Shown in pieces: positions 53,424-64,000 of a stretch of 64,000 bases of DNA (the stretch's first letter is position 1; the number at the start of each line of letters is the position of its first letter). The stretch covers positions 1-64,000 of the forward strand of contig NZ_JAFICC010000002.1 of assembly GCF_017833415.1 (NCBI RefSeq). Reading direction: 5' to 3'. Source of the stretch: Flavobacterium sp. 1355 (GTDB lineage Bacteria; Bacteroidota; Bacteroidia; Flavobacteriales; Flavobacteriaceae). The notes beneath the pieces were generated by a model. That model did not search any database and was not told where the DNA came from. It saw nothing but the letters and a program-made list of their open reading frames with translations. Made by a program: the position numbers and the translations under genes.

Positions 53424-54536
53424 ATGAAAAAATATATAAATAAATTATTCATATTAGGGAGCTTGCTTTTTTTGGGTGCTTCCTGCGAAAGTGAATCTGC
53501 CCAGGTAACGAATTTAAAAACAGTAAATTTCCCTTCTCAGGTTGTCGCTTCCTCAAATACAATAGTACTAACAGAAGACAATTCAGATGATAACGCTATT
53601 CTTCTTTCCTGGCCTAAAGTAACATTCCCTATTGATGCGCCTGTTACTTATGCTCTTCAATTTGATTTAATTGGTGATACGGGTGGTAACAATACCTGGC
53701 CAAAAGCCAAAAGAGTTGAAGTTGGTGAAGATGTGTTAAGCAAATCATTAATTGGAAGAGACTTAAACAAAATTGCCACAGACTTAGGTCTTGAACCTGG
53801 CATTGCAGGAAAAATAGTGGTTCGTGTAGAAGCAATTATGGACAGAAAAATCTATTCTGATTTTATCACACTGACTATTACACCTTATGAAAAAAGCGTT
53901 GTTTTTGGCGAAATTTATATGCCGGGAAGTTATCAGGGCTGGGCTATCGAAACTGCTGCTGCACTGACTGCAATTCAAAAAGGAATCTATCAGGGTTACA
54001 TGACCGTTCCTGTTGGTGCCGGCCCTGGGTTCAAATTCAATACAGCCAGAAACTGGGCTCAATTCTATGGTGCCGGTGATACTAATTTTGATTTGAAAAA
54101 CATGAGTGATACCGATTTTTCTCTTCCGGGTTCTGGTTCTTATCAAATAAAAGTAAACTTAAATACCTCAAAATGGAGTTTTGCTCCTTATGCATGGGGA
54201 ATTGTCGGACCTGCTTCTGCAACTGCAGATCAAACTGCTGGTGACACAAATTATGGATGGAATCATTCTGTACCTATGTCCTACGATCATGAAACCAAAA
54301 CATGGAAAGTAACTGCCGATTTATTACCCGGAGCTTTAAAATTCAGATTGAATGATAACTGGGATGTAAACTATGGCCCTGCCGATCCATCAACCAATAC
54401 AATCAATAAAGATAATGGTGGTGCTTATACGATTAATGAAGCCGGAACTTACGAAATAACCTATACCATAAACGAAGTAGATCCTGCAACTACAGGTTAT
54501 CCTGCAACTGCAACTTGTACAATCGTTAAAAAATAA
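53424..54536 (+). CDS. SusE/SusF-type surface glycan-binding lipoprotein
   Basis: 370 residues. Lipobox GASC (Cys at 21). An N-terminal Ig-like SusE domain (about 28-155, LSWPKVTFPIDAPVTYALQF), then two starch-binding-like modules (about 160-255, YMPGSYQGW and FNTARNWAQFYGAG; about 258-370, GWNHSVPMSYDHETKTWKV). The aromatic residues suit alpha-glucan binding. It holds the polymer near SusCD. Confidence 0.85.
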   Translation: MKKYINKLFILGSLLFLGASCESESAQVTNLKTVNFPSQVVASSNTIVLTEDNSDDNAILLSWPKVTFPIDAPVTYALQFDLIGDTGGNNTWPKAKRVEVGEDVLSKSLIGRDLNKIATDLGLEPGIAGKIVVRVEAIMDRKIYSDFITLTITPYEKSVVFGEIYMPGSYQGWAIETAAALTAIQKGIYQGYMTVPVGAGPGFKFNTARNWAQFYGAGDTNFDLKNMSDTDFSLPGSGSYQIKVNLNTSKWSFAPYAWGIVGPASATADQTAGDTNYGWNHSVPMSYDHETKTWKVTADLLPGALKFRLNDNWDVNYGPADPSTNTINKDNGGAYTINEAGTYEITYTINEVDPATTGYPATATCTIVKK

Positions 54537-54574
54537 TCTAACATTGTAATATAGCTAGATTAGTTTGAGTGATA

Positions 54575-54600
54575 CCTGCCTTTTTTGAGCGAAAGGCAGG
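54575..54600 (+). other. Hairpin between susE and the first amylase gene
   Basis: 9-bp perfect stem CCTGCCTTT/AAAGGCAGG with loop TTTGAGCG and no T run. It lies within the operon. It could protect the upstream susCDE message from exonucleases or reduce read-through. Confidence 0.5.
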
Positions 54601-54643
54601 CTATCTTAAACTCTTTGGCTTATTAAAACTTAATTTAACACAT

Positions 54644-56023
54644 ATGAAATCAAATATAAATATCATATACACTTTACTACTTGCATTGGCATTTGTTTCG
54701 TGTAGTTCGTCGGATAGTGATTCAACTCCGCCTTCTCCATATCAACAATACGGAGCTGCTTTCGACAAAATGCCGAATAAACAGGACGCAATCATTTATC
54801 AGGTCAACATTCGTGCTTTTAGTCAGGCTGGAAATTTAAAAGGAGTTCAGGACAGACTTACACAAATTCAGGAACTGGGAGCAAATGTTATTTATCTAAT
54901 GCCCATTTATCCTGTCGGAAAAATAAAAGCTTCCGGAGAATTGGGTTCTCCGTATGCGGTTCAGGATTACAAAGCCGTAAATCCCGATTTTGGAACTTTA
55001 CAAGATCTTCAGGTTTTGGTTGAAGAAGCACATAAAAAAAACATGGCTGTAGTTCTGGACTGGGTTGCCAATCATACGGCTTGGGATAATGCATGGATTA
55101 CCCAGCATCCAGACTGGTATCAAAAAAATGAAAAGGGTGAAATTATTATTCCGCCGGGAACCAATTACAATGATGTAGCACAATTAAATTTCAATAATAC
55201 TGAAATGAAAGACGCTATGATCGATGCCATGTCGTACTGGGTTTACAATGCAAACATTGATGGTTTCAGATGCGATTATGCCGATTTTGTACCTCAGAAT
55301 TTCTGGTCAGATGCTATCAATAAATTGAGAAAAATCAAAAAGAACCAAACTATTTTAATGTTAGCAGAGGGCACAAAAGTGAATCACTTTGCTTCTGGTT
55401 TTGATTATACTTTTGGATTTAATTTCTTCAGTACTTTAGAGCAGCTTTTCAAAGAAAGCAAACCTGCAACTAGCATTCAAAATTCGAATGCAACAGAATA
55501 CGCAAACAATTATAATCCTGAAAACAAAGTAGTCAGATATACAAGCAATCATGACGTAAATCTTTCTGAAGGAACCCCACTAGAACTTTTTGGAGGCAAA
55601 AAAGGATCAATTGCAACTTTTGTCGTAGCTGCGTATTTAAAATCTGTGCCAATGATATACAACGGACAGGAAATTGGCTGTGCACAAAGACTTAATTATT
55701 TTGCAAGAACTCCTATTGACTGGTCTGCTGCAGATAATGAAATGCTTGCTGAATACAAAAAAATCATTGCTTTTAGAAATACTAGTAATGCAATAAAAAA
55801 AGGGACTTACACTGGTTACAGTAGTGATGCTGTTAGTGCATTTACAATGGAAAAAGAAAAGGAAAAAGTTCTTGTCCTTTCAAACCTGACAAGTTCTTCT
55901 GTAAAGTATCTTGCTTCTCCGGCATTAAAAGGAACATGGAAAGATGCTTTTACCGGGGCTTCAGTAACTGTTGGTGCTGAAGTAATACTACAGCCTTTTG
56001 AATATTTAGTATTAAAAAACTAA
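54644..56023 (+). CDS. GH13 alpha-amylase lipoprotein (SusG-like role)
   Basis: 459 residues from the ATG at 54644; a longer frame from 54569 runs through the hairpin and is rejected. Lipobox FVSC, so surface or periplasmic lipoprotein. The GH13 barrel has region I DWVANHT, the nucleophile Asp in DGFRCDYAD, the acid Glu in LMLAEGT and the third Asp in TSNHDVN. It cuts internal alpha-1,4 bonds. No carbohydrate-binding module, in contrast to the second GH13 gene. Confidence 0.9.
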   Translation: MKSNINIIYTLLLALAFVSCSSSDSDSTPPSPYQQYGAAFDKMPNKQDAIIYQVNIRAFSQAGNLKGVQDRLTQIQELGANVIYLMPIYPVGKIKASGELGSPYAVQDYKAVNPDFGTLQDLQVLVEEAHKKNMAVVLDWVANHTAWDNAWITQHPDWYQKNEKGEIIIPPGTNYNDVAQLNFNNTEMKDAMIDAMSYWVYNANIDGFRCDYADFVPQNFWSDAINKLRKIKKNQTILMLAEGTKVNHFASGFDYTFGFNFFSTLEQLFKESKPATSIQNSNATEYANNYNPENKVVRYTSNHDVNLSEGTPLELFGGKKGSIATFVVAAYLKSVPMIYNGQEIGCAQRLNYFARTPIDWSAADNEMLAEYKKIIAFRNTSNAIKKGTYTGYSSDAVSAFTMEKEKEKVLVLSNLTSSSVKYLASPALKGTWKDAFTGASVTVGAEVILQPFEYLVLKN

Positions 56024-56048
56024 TACCAAAGCAATTTTAAAAAATTAG

Positions 56049-58247
<2,199 letters not shown>

Positions 58248-58250
58248 AAG

Positions 58251-58475
58251 TTTTCGCCACGAATTGCACGAATTTCCTCGAATTAATATTACTTAAAAAT
58301 ATTAGTGATGATTAGTGAAATTCGTGGCAAAAAAACTAAACAAAAGTTACATAAATCATATGTAATTAAAAGCTTTTTGTCACGAAATTTCACGAATTAA
58401 TACCAATTTTTTAATCTATTTAAGATTAAGAAAACAAACTTAATTCGAGGAAATTCGTGCAATTCGTGGCGAAAA
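58251..58475. mobile_element. 225-bp element with perfect 35-bp terminal inverted repeats (MITE-like)
   Basis: Bases 58251-58285 are the exact reverse complement of 58441-58475 (TTTTCGCCACGAATTGCACG and so on). A second, weaker pair lies inside (TGAAATTCGTGGCAAAAA near 58316 against TTTTTGTCACGAAATTTCA near 58376). No ORF. Target duplication cannot be judged because the flanks are A-rich. It sits between the GH97 and the second GH13 gene; the motif TGGCACGAATTGGCACGAATTAA recurs after that gene. 58476-58597 shows nothing else. Confidence 0.6.
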
Positions 58476-58597
58476 AAAAATAAAAAATTTTACTACTTGA
58501 AAACTATTAACCACAAAATGTTTGTCAAATTTAAAACCAATGCGAGTGAGAATGAATTTTAGTTAAAGATGCTGACAAGCATGCAAAAACCGAAATT

Positions 58598-61500
58598 ATG
58601 AAAATCAAAATTACCACTAGATTATTTCATTTCACGAAAACAATAATCTGTTTTCTATTATTATTTGCAAGTTCCGTTTATGCACAAGATCCGCCTCAGT
58701 ACGGTACGCCATTTGCCGGTGTTCCCGATACGCGAGATGTAAACATGTATCAGGTACATATTCGTCCGTTTAGTGCCAACGGAAATTTAGCCGGAGTAAC
58801 CGCCCGTTTAGATAATATAAAAGCACTCGGCACCAATGTTATTTATTTAATGCCTATTTACCCACACGGTACCGATTCCAGAAGCTCGCCTTCTCCTTAT
58901 TGTATTAAAGATTTTAAAGCTATAGGATCAGAATATGGTTCGCTTTCAGACTTAAGAACTCTAGTCGATGGTGCTCACAGCCGCGGAATGGCCGTTATTT
59001 TGGATATAGCCATCAACGGAACATCCTGGGATAATGCGTGGACAGTTTCGCATCCTGAATATTATATGAGAAGCGGCACCACGATTCAGCAATTGGGAAA
59101 TTTTTCAGATATCGCTGCGCTTGACCTTAACAATAGTGGCACACGAGCGGCTATAAAAGATGCCATGCGTTACTGGATTTTAGCTGCAAATATCGACGGT
59201 TACCGTTGCGATTATGCCAATAATCCACCATTAGATTTTTGGTCTGAAGTTATCGGAAACATCCGCGGAATTTCTTCTCATAAATTATTAATGTTAGCCG
59301 AAGGAGATAGACAAGCCAATTTTACGGCAGGTTTTGACATGAACTTTGGTGACAGATGGTTTTGGAATGCTTTGAAAGATGTTGCTGCCGGCGGTCCGGT
59401 TTCGACTCGTTTTCAAACTATCAATGATTACGAATATGCAAATGCAACAGGTTCAAACCAAGCGGTTCGCTATACCGGAAATCATGATACGTATACGAAT
59501 GATAATGGCGTTCAAAGACCTTTTGTAATCTTCAACAATCATAACGGAATTGTGGCAAACTTTTTAGTTTCGGCTTATATGAAAGGAGTTCCCTTTTTAA
59601 TGAGCGGACAGGAAATTGACTATGAACCCAAGACAGATTGGCCGTGGCAAGGCTTTAAATTTAACTGGTCACAAAATCCAACAGCTGCTGCTGATTTTGC
59701 CAAGATTTTAAATTTCAGAACTTCTAGCGCAGCTATCAGACGTGGAGATTTAACGATGTATGCTAATGATGATATCAGCATCTTTACCAAAACATTAGGC
59801 ACTGAAAAAGTAATCGTAATGTCGAATTTACGAAATGCTTCAAAATCTTATGTAATTCCGGCTGCTTTGGCGGGAACTTATGTGAATCCATACAATAACA
59901 ATGCATCCGTAACATTGACTGCGGGCGCAACACGATCATTTGCCGCTTACGAATATTTGGTTCTAACCAATACAAATGCTCCGGTGGTAGCCGTTACAGG
60001 AGTTTCTGTTAATCCTACAACGGCAACTGTTGGTTTAGGGTCTACACAACAGCTTTCTGCAACAATTGCTCCGGCAAATGCAACCAATCAAAACGTAACG
60101 TGGACATCCAGCAATACAAATGTAGCAACCGTAAACGCATATGGATTAGTAACTACTGTCGCGGCAGGAACAACTACAATTACGGCTACAACTGTTGATG
60201 GAAGCAAAACAGCAACATCAACAGTAACTGTTGCTGCAATTCCGGTTGCTTCTATAAGTATTACTCCGACTGCTGCAAGTTTATATGGCGGAAATACGCA
60301 ACAGTTGACTGCAACAATTTCACCTGCAAATGCAACAAACAAAAATGTAACGTGGAGTTCTAGTAATACAGCGATTGCAACAGTAAATTCTAGTGGACTT
60401 ATAACAGCTGTTGCAGCAGGAACAGCAACAATTACAGCAACAACTCAGGATGGAAATAAAACCGCAACAGCAACAATTACGGTAAACCCAAATACTAATT
60501 TTACTGTTTATTTCTATAAACCATCAAACTGGGGAACCGGAATAAAAATTTATTATTGGAGTGCTTTACCAACAGGAGTTTTAGCAAATGCAACCTGGCC
60601 GGGAGTTAATATGACTAATGCCGGAAATGGCTGGTACAGTTATACCTTCACCAATGTAACATCAACAAGTTTAATTTTTAATGACGGAACCAGTCAAACT
60701 GCTGATTTAAGCCGAAACAAAACAGGCTGGTACATGAACAACACTTGGTATGATTCGAACCCTGGAACTGTTGTTGCCGTTACCGGAGTTACTCTATCAC
60801 CAACAGCTTCCACATTATTAGTTGGGGCAACGCAACAATTAACGCCTACGGTTGCACCTGCAACAGCAACCAACAAAACGGTTTCTTATAGTTCAGGCAA
60901 TACGGCGATAGCAACTGTAAACGCCACCGGATTAATAACTGCAATTGCAGCAGGTTCTGCAACGATCACTATAACCACACAGGATGGTGCAAAAACAGCA
61001 ACTTGTGCGGTAACGGTAAACGCAACAAATGTTGCAGTAACAAGTGTAAGTTTGAATCCAGCTTCTGCTTCACTAGCAGTTGGAGGAACGCAACAATTGA
61101 CACCAACAGTTCTTCCTGCAAACGCAACAAACAAAAACGTTACCTACAGCTCAAGCAACACTGCTGTAGCAACCGTAAATGCAACAGGATTAATTACAGC
61201 AGTTGCAAATGGAACGGCAACAATAACCGTTACAACCGTTGACGGAAGTAAAACAAGTACTTGCGCAGTAACAGTTTCTACTGCAACAGGAAATTACTAC
61301 ACCATAAAAAACAGATGGACTGGAGCTTATTTATCTGATGCAGGTGCCAATGTTGGTTACGGAACTTCAATTTCTGGTAATAGCTACAAATGGCAAAAAA
61401 TTGCTGTTGATGCTAATTATTTCGTTCTTAAAAATGCAGCCACTGGTGAATTAATTAATATTGAAGGACAAACAGGAAATGTTCAGTGTAATATTACGGA

Positions 61501-61963
61501 TACGACTTTTTGGAGCGCACAATGGTCTGGCGATTATATTGATGGAACATGGACCAGATTGAGAAACAGATGGCAGTCCGGAAATATTATTCATATTGAA
61601 AACCAAACGGGTTCTGCTCAGTACGGAAATTCGCAAGATGGATGGTTTAGTGCACAATGGCAATTGGAACCAACAACCGTTGGAACCGGAAAATCTGCTT
61701 TAAAAATTGATGATGTTTCAACTGAAACTGTCATCGGGATTTATCCTAACCCAGCTACTAATAATGAATTTCATGTCTTACTTCCTGAATTACAAGCTGG
61801 AGATGTAGTTTCTATCACAGTTTCAGACATGAACGGAAGAACTGTTTTAACAGAACGGCTTTCGACTTCTGGCCAAATTAATCATCATTTAGCTTCTGGA
61901 ATTTATATTGTGAATATTAATTCGAATGAATTTAATGTGACGAAGAAACTGATTGTGAAATAA
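58598..61963 (+). CDS. Secreted multidomain GH13 alpha-amylase with T9SS tail
   Basis: 1121 residues. Signal peptide (to SVYAQ), GH13 barrel (about 35-460) with catalytic DGYRCDYAN, LMLAEGD and TGNHDTYT; two Big_2-type Ig repeats (about 465-630); a starch-binding module of the CBM26 look (about 633-722, TVYFYKPSNWGTGIKIYYWS and TWPGVNMTNAGNGWYSYTF); two more Big_2 repeats (about 727-895); a ricin-like beta-trefoil (about 898-1025, IKNRWTGAYLSDAG and IENQTGSAQYG); and a type IX secretion sorting tail (GIYPNPATNNEFHV). Its barrel is clearly homologous to the lipoprotein amylase. It is exported to break polymeric starch. Confidence 0.88.
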   Translation: MKIKITTRLFHFTKTIICFLLLFASSVYAQDPPQYGTPFAGVPDTRDVNMYQVHIRPFSANGNLAGVTARLDNIKALGTNVIYLMPIYPHGTDSRSSPSPYCIKDFKAIGSEYGSLSDLRTLVDGAHSRGMAVILDIAINGTSWDNAWTVSHPEYYMRSGTTIQQLGNFSDIAALDLNNSGTRAAIKDAMRYWILAANIDGYRCDYANNPPLDFWSEVIGNIRGISSHKLLMLAEGDRQANFTAGFDMNFGDRWFWNALKDVAAGGPVSTRFQTINDYEYANATGSNQAVRYTGNHDTYTNDNGVQRPFVIFNNHNGIVANFLVSAYMKGVPFLMSGQEIDYEPKTDWPWQGFKFNWSQNPTAAADFAKILNFRTSSAAIRRGDLTMYANDDISIFTKTLGTEKVIVMSNLRNASKSYVIPAALAGTYVNPYNNNASVTLTAGATRSFAAYEYLVLTNTNAPVVAVTGVSVNPTTATVGLGSTQQLSATIAPANATNQNVTWTSSNTNVATVNAYGLVTTVAAGTTTITATTVDGSKTATSTVTVAAIPVASISITPTAASLYGGNTQQLTATISPANATNKNVTWSSSNTAIATVNSSGLITAVAAGTATITATTQDGNKTATATITVNPNTNFTVYFYKPSNWGTGIKIYYWSALPTGVLANATWPGVNMTNAGNGWYSYTFTNVTSTSLIFNDGTSQTADLSRNKTGWYMNNTWYDSNPGTVVAVTGVTLSPTASTLLVGATQQLTPTVAPATATNKTVSYSSGNTAIATVNATGLITAIAAGSATITITTQDGAKTATCAVTVNATNVAVTSVSLNPASASLAVGGTQQLTPTVLPANATNKNVTYSSSNTAVATVNATGLITAVANGTATITVTTVDGSKTSTCAVTVSTATGNYYTIKNRWTGAYLSDAGANVGYGTSISGNSYKWQKIAVDANYFVLKNAATGELINIEGQTGNVQCNITDTTFWSAQWSGDYIDGTWTRLRNRWQSGNIIHIENQTGSAQYGNSQDGWFSAQWQLEPTTVGTGKSALKIDDVSTETVIGIYPNPATNNEFHVLLPELQAGDVVSITVSDMNGRTVLTERLSTSGQINHHLASGIYIVNINSNEFNVTKKLIVK

Positions 61964-61970
61964 ATTTTTT

Positions 61971-61993
61971 TGGCACGAATTGGCACGAATTAA
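61971..61993. repeat. Short copy of the CACGAATT repeat
   Basis: TGGCACGAATTGGCACGAATTAA, two tandem GGCACGAATT units related to the terminal repeats at 58251 and 58441. The second amylase gene thus has related repeats on both sides. Confidence 0.5.
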
Positions 61994-62004
61994 TTTTTAA
62001 AAAG

Positions 62005-62038
62005 TAAGGCCGGATGAAAATTTCATTCGGCTTTTTTT
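62005..62038 (+). terminator. Terminator of the glucan locus
   Basis: Stem GCCGGATGAAA/TTTCATTCGGC (one wobble) followed by TTTTTTT. Confidence 0.85.
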
Positions 62039-62081
62039 CGCAATAATTCGTATTATTACTTATATTGGTGTTTATTATCAC

Positions 62082-62683
62082 CTACTTTTCAAACTTTTCT
62101 TTAAATTCTTTTCCAGACATTACATACGTTAGGTACTGAATTACATTATACTCATATTCCTGCTGTGTAGGCTCAATGCTTTCATAACAGTTTTATTTTC
62201 TGCTCTCGAAAACCACCATTTTTGAATTGGCTTGTCAACTCCTTTATAATAGAAAACGTGTATTGGGTTGGTCAGTGTGCCATAAGCCGGATTATTTATT
62301 TCTTCATTATTTACCATTACATAAAGTTCTTTTCCTCTTATCTGGGAAGTTTGTCCTGCTGCAATTGACTGATCTTTTAAATCAAAACGCATAATTTTAA
62401 AATATTTATGGGTATAGCTGTCTTCAAATGTTTCATCTTCACTACTTCCTGTTATACCTTTATAATATATAGTATACTTGAGATAATGTGTATAACCAAA
62501 CTTTTGAACAAAATATTTTTCATCTACTTTAACTTTAAGTTGCTTAGAACTTTTTATGTATTGCTTATAATATTTCTCTCCATTATTTTCCCAAAGAAAA
62601 AAATAATTAATAATTCCATTAAGACATCCTACAATTAATAGCATTGTTAATATAACTGTAAAAAAATTTGCTGTTTTCTTCAT
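62082..62683 (-). pseudogene. Membrane-anchored paralogue 1, frameshifted near the end
   Basis: The frame from 62683 stops at 62141 after 180 residues, but the family's C-terminus (KSIEPTQQEYEYNVIQYLTY ... KEFKEKFEK, stop at 62082) continues in another frame. A run of A in AAAAGC (minus strand) has lost one base near 62180; paralogue 3 has four A at the same point. The N-terminus is a membrane or lipoprotein-like segment (TVILTMLLIVGCLNG). The body shares GKELYVMVN, NPIHVFYYKGVDKPIQ and MRFDL with the other two copies. Function unknown. A sequencing error is the alternative to real decay. Confidence 0.65.
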
Positions 62684-62685
62684 GT

Positions 62686-62916
62686 TTATTTTGTCAATGC
62701 TATAACATTAATTCCATTTGATGCATCTTTTTCATTAAAATCTCTATTAGCTTTTTGGGTAGTATCAGCTAAAGCATTCTCATAATTATCAGATATAGTT
62801 CCTATAATAATATTAACTAACATACCGCCTAAACCCGGTTTATCAATTGGAAATTTAAATCTGCCTTTTCCTATGGTATATCTTATGGCGCCCTCTAAGC
62901 TTTTTTCTTTGTAGCA
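62686..62916 (-). pseudogene. Remnant of a second family, between paralogues 1 and 2
   Basis: An open frame of 76 codons without a usable start. It contains SLEGAIRYTIGKGRFKFPID and continues GLGGMLVNIIIGTISDNYEN, ending VIALTK just before the next start. The motif SLEGA-x-x-Y-x-x-GK-x-x-F-x-FPID returns in the broken stretch at 63541-63670. It looks like the C-terminal tail of a larger protein placed in front of each paralogue, as toxin tails precede immunity genes. Confidence 0.45.
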
Positions 62917-62919
62917 CTA

Positions 62920-63528
62920 TCACTTCCCAAATCTTCTTTCAAATTCTTCTTTGGGCATTATATAGGTTAAATAGGTGATCACATTATGTTCGTATTCTTG
63001 CTGGGTTGGCTCTAACGACATATGATTATCATTACCAACTGATATAATAAGAGGTTTTTCAATTCCCTTGTAATTAAACACTGGCACAGGATTTTCTTTT
63101 GTTCCGTATTTGAAATTTGCTAAATCATCTTTATTGACAAAAACAAATATTTGCCTATTCTCAATTTGACTTTTTAGACAAGAACTCTTAATACCTTTCG
63201 TATCATCTATTATATAAATTCTGTAATATTTTTTAGAAATTGAATCTAAAAAAGTATAAGAGTAAATTTTTCCAAACAAACCTTTATAACCGATACTTCC
63301 TTTTTTATAACTTTCATAATTGGAACCTATATTATCCTTCATAGCATCCTCTAAATTATCTTTAACAATATGCTTAACAACAAATGTTTTAGTTTTAATT
63401 ATTGAATGCATATACTGTTTGTAATATTTGTCGACATCATTTTTATTTTGATGTGTTAGCTTGTAACTAAAATATAACGCTCCAATTATTAATATCCAGT
63501 ACAGCATATTTTTAATCTTTTTTTTCAT
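62920..63528 (-). CDS. Membrane-anchored paralogue 2, immunity-like protein
   Basis: 202 residues. A basic start and one transmembrane helix (MLYWILIIGALYFSYKL), then a mixed alpha/beta domain with IGYKGLFGKIYSYTF, IFVFVNKDDLANFKYGTKEN, PVFNYKGIEKPL and the C-terminal SLEPTQQEYEHNVITYLTYI. The only intact copy in the window. I do not recognise a named family. Small paralogous proteins of this sort in tandem, with broken partners between, resemble immunity proteins kept without their toxins. Confidence 0.6.
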   Translation of the reverse strand: MKKKIKNMLYWILIIGALYFSYKLTHQNKNDVDKYYKQYMHSIIKTKTFVVKHIVKDNLEDAMKDNIGSNYESYKKGSIGYKGLFGKIYSYTFLDSISKKYYRIYIIDDTKGIKSSCLKSQIENRQIFVFVNKDDLANFKYGTKENPVPVFNYKGIEKPLIISVGNDNHMSLEPTQQEYEHNVITYLTYIMPKEEFERRFGK

Positions 63529-63540
63529 GCTTAAATATTA

Positions 63541-63670
63541 TTAAATATCGTCGTCAATTGGGAATTCAAATTTGCTTTTCCCACAGCATATCCAAAAGCT
63601 CCTTCGAGACTTTTCCTATATAGACTGTTACAGTTGCGTTTAAGCCTTTTACTGTATTATTAGCTTGCAT
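63541..63670 (-). pseudogene. Broken remnant of the second family, between paralogues 2 and 3
   Basis: Reading all frames gives SLEGAFGYAV in one and GKSKFEFPIDDDI (stop at 63541) in another, matching the motif in 62686-62916 piece by piece. A preceding ATG at 63670 opens a short frame that soon leaves the motif. At least two frameshifts are needed, so it is not a gene now. Confidence 0.45.
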
Positions 63671-63679
63671 GGCTATCAC

Positions 63680-64000
63680 CTATTTCTCAAAACGTTCTTT
63701 AAACTCTTTTGCTGGCATTACATAAGTGAGATAATTGATAACATTATATTCATATTCTTCTTTAGTAGGCTCAATGCTTTTATAAATTGTCTCACGATTT
63801 TCTCCACCCCACCATATTTGTATTGGTTTAGCAACTCCTTTATAGCTGAAAATGTGGATGGGATTGGTAATACTGCCATACCTAGGATTATTAAATTCAT
63901 CAATATTTACAATAACATATAATTCCTTTCCCGATATTAAAGTATTTTGGTTTGAAACAATTCGTTGATCAGAAAGATCAAAACGCATAATTTTAAAATA
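63680..64000 (-). CDS. Membrane-anchored paralogue 3 (cut by window edge)
   Basis: The frame is open to base 64000. The visible part runs from YFKIMRFDLSDQRIVS through GKELYVIVN, NPIHIFSYKGVAKPIQIWWG and SIEPTKEEYEYNVINYLTYV to KEFKERFEK. The Met in MRFDL aligns with an internal position of paralogue 1, so the true start and membrane segment lie beyond the window. It is closer to paralogue 1 than to paralogue 2 and shows what the C-terminus of paralogue 1 was before the frameshift. Confidence 0.65.
   Translation of the reverse strand, partial: YFKIMRFDLSDQRIVSNQNTLISGKELYVIVNIDEFNNPRYGSITNPIHIFSYKGVAKPIQIWWGGENRETIYKSIEPTKEEYEYNVINYLTYVMPAKEFKERFEK

Overview
The window comes from the chromosome of a member of the Bacteroidota, most probably a Flavobacterium of the F. 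johnsoniae type. The DNA is AT-rich. Promoters carry the Bacteroidota -7 box TAnnTTTG. There is a SusC/SusD system, there are T9SS C-terminal sorting tails, and NuoG is the short flavobacterial form. Many intergenic regions hold the palindromic repeats common in this genus. I saw no rRNA, tRNA, transposase or CRISPR array.

Layout. (1) 1-5293 is a natural-product region. Twelve very short genes on the minus strand (the last cut by the window edge), plus one decayed copy, encode double-glycine precursor peptides with a near-constant leader (NKLAFNKxAVTELNxxQL...GG) and unrelated 16-30 residue cores. To the right lie a 45-codon basic ORF, two copies of a structured small-RNA-like element, a membrane-anchored TPR-AraC regulator and a separate thirteenth precursor on the plus strand. 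No modification enzyme or transporter is inside the window; if present they lie left of base 1. (2) 5464-10240 holds an outer-membrane barrel gene and sucA-sucB (2-oxoglutarate dehydrogenase E1 and E2). (3) 10456-16436 is a ferric-siderophore module: TonB receptor, two small membrane proteins and two PepSY proteins. (4) 16482-20425 holds a MORN-repeat protein, a TlpA-like thioredoxin, aspS and a cold-shock gene. (5) 20669-34245 is the complete 14-gene nuoA-N operon for respiratory complex I, read from one good promoter. (6) 34409-46056 is housekeeping and catabolic: a BI-1 membrane protein, a secreted pectate lyase behind a LacI-type operator, an aldehyde dehydrogenase, a secreted cAMP phosphodiesterase, 3-hydroxyanthranilate dioxygenase, an EEP-family phosphatase, an LD-carboxypeptidase, yraN and an ACT-like protein. 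(7) 46435-61963 is an alpha-glucan (starch) utilisation locus: ECF sigma factor, FecR anti-sigma, STN-containing SusC, SusD, SusE/F, two GH13 amylases and a GH97 alpha-glucosidase. (8) 62082-64000 is a decaying array of paralogous membrane-anchored proteins alternating with remnants of a second family. It resembles an orphan immunity array from a polymorphic toxin locus.

How the parts work together. The sigma/anti-sigma pair probably senses substrate through the SusC signalling domain and switches on the glucan locus. Lipoprotein and secreted GH13 enzymes cut the polymer, SusC/D imports the fragments, and GH97 releases glucose. SucAB and complex I carry the electrons onward. The most unusual region is the precursor array. 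The leader is preserved while the core is replaced from gene to gene, and seven of twelve cores have no cysteine, so lanthionine rings cannot be the general modification.
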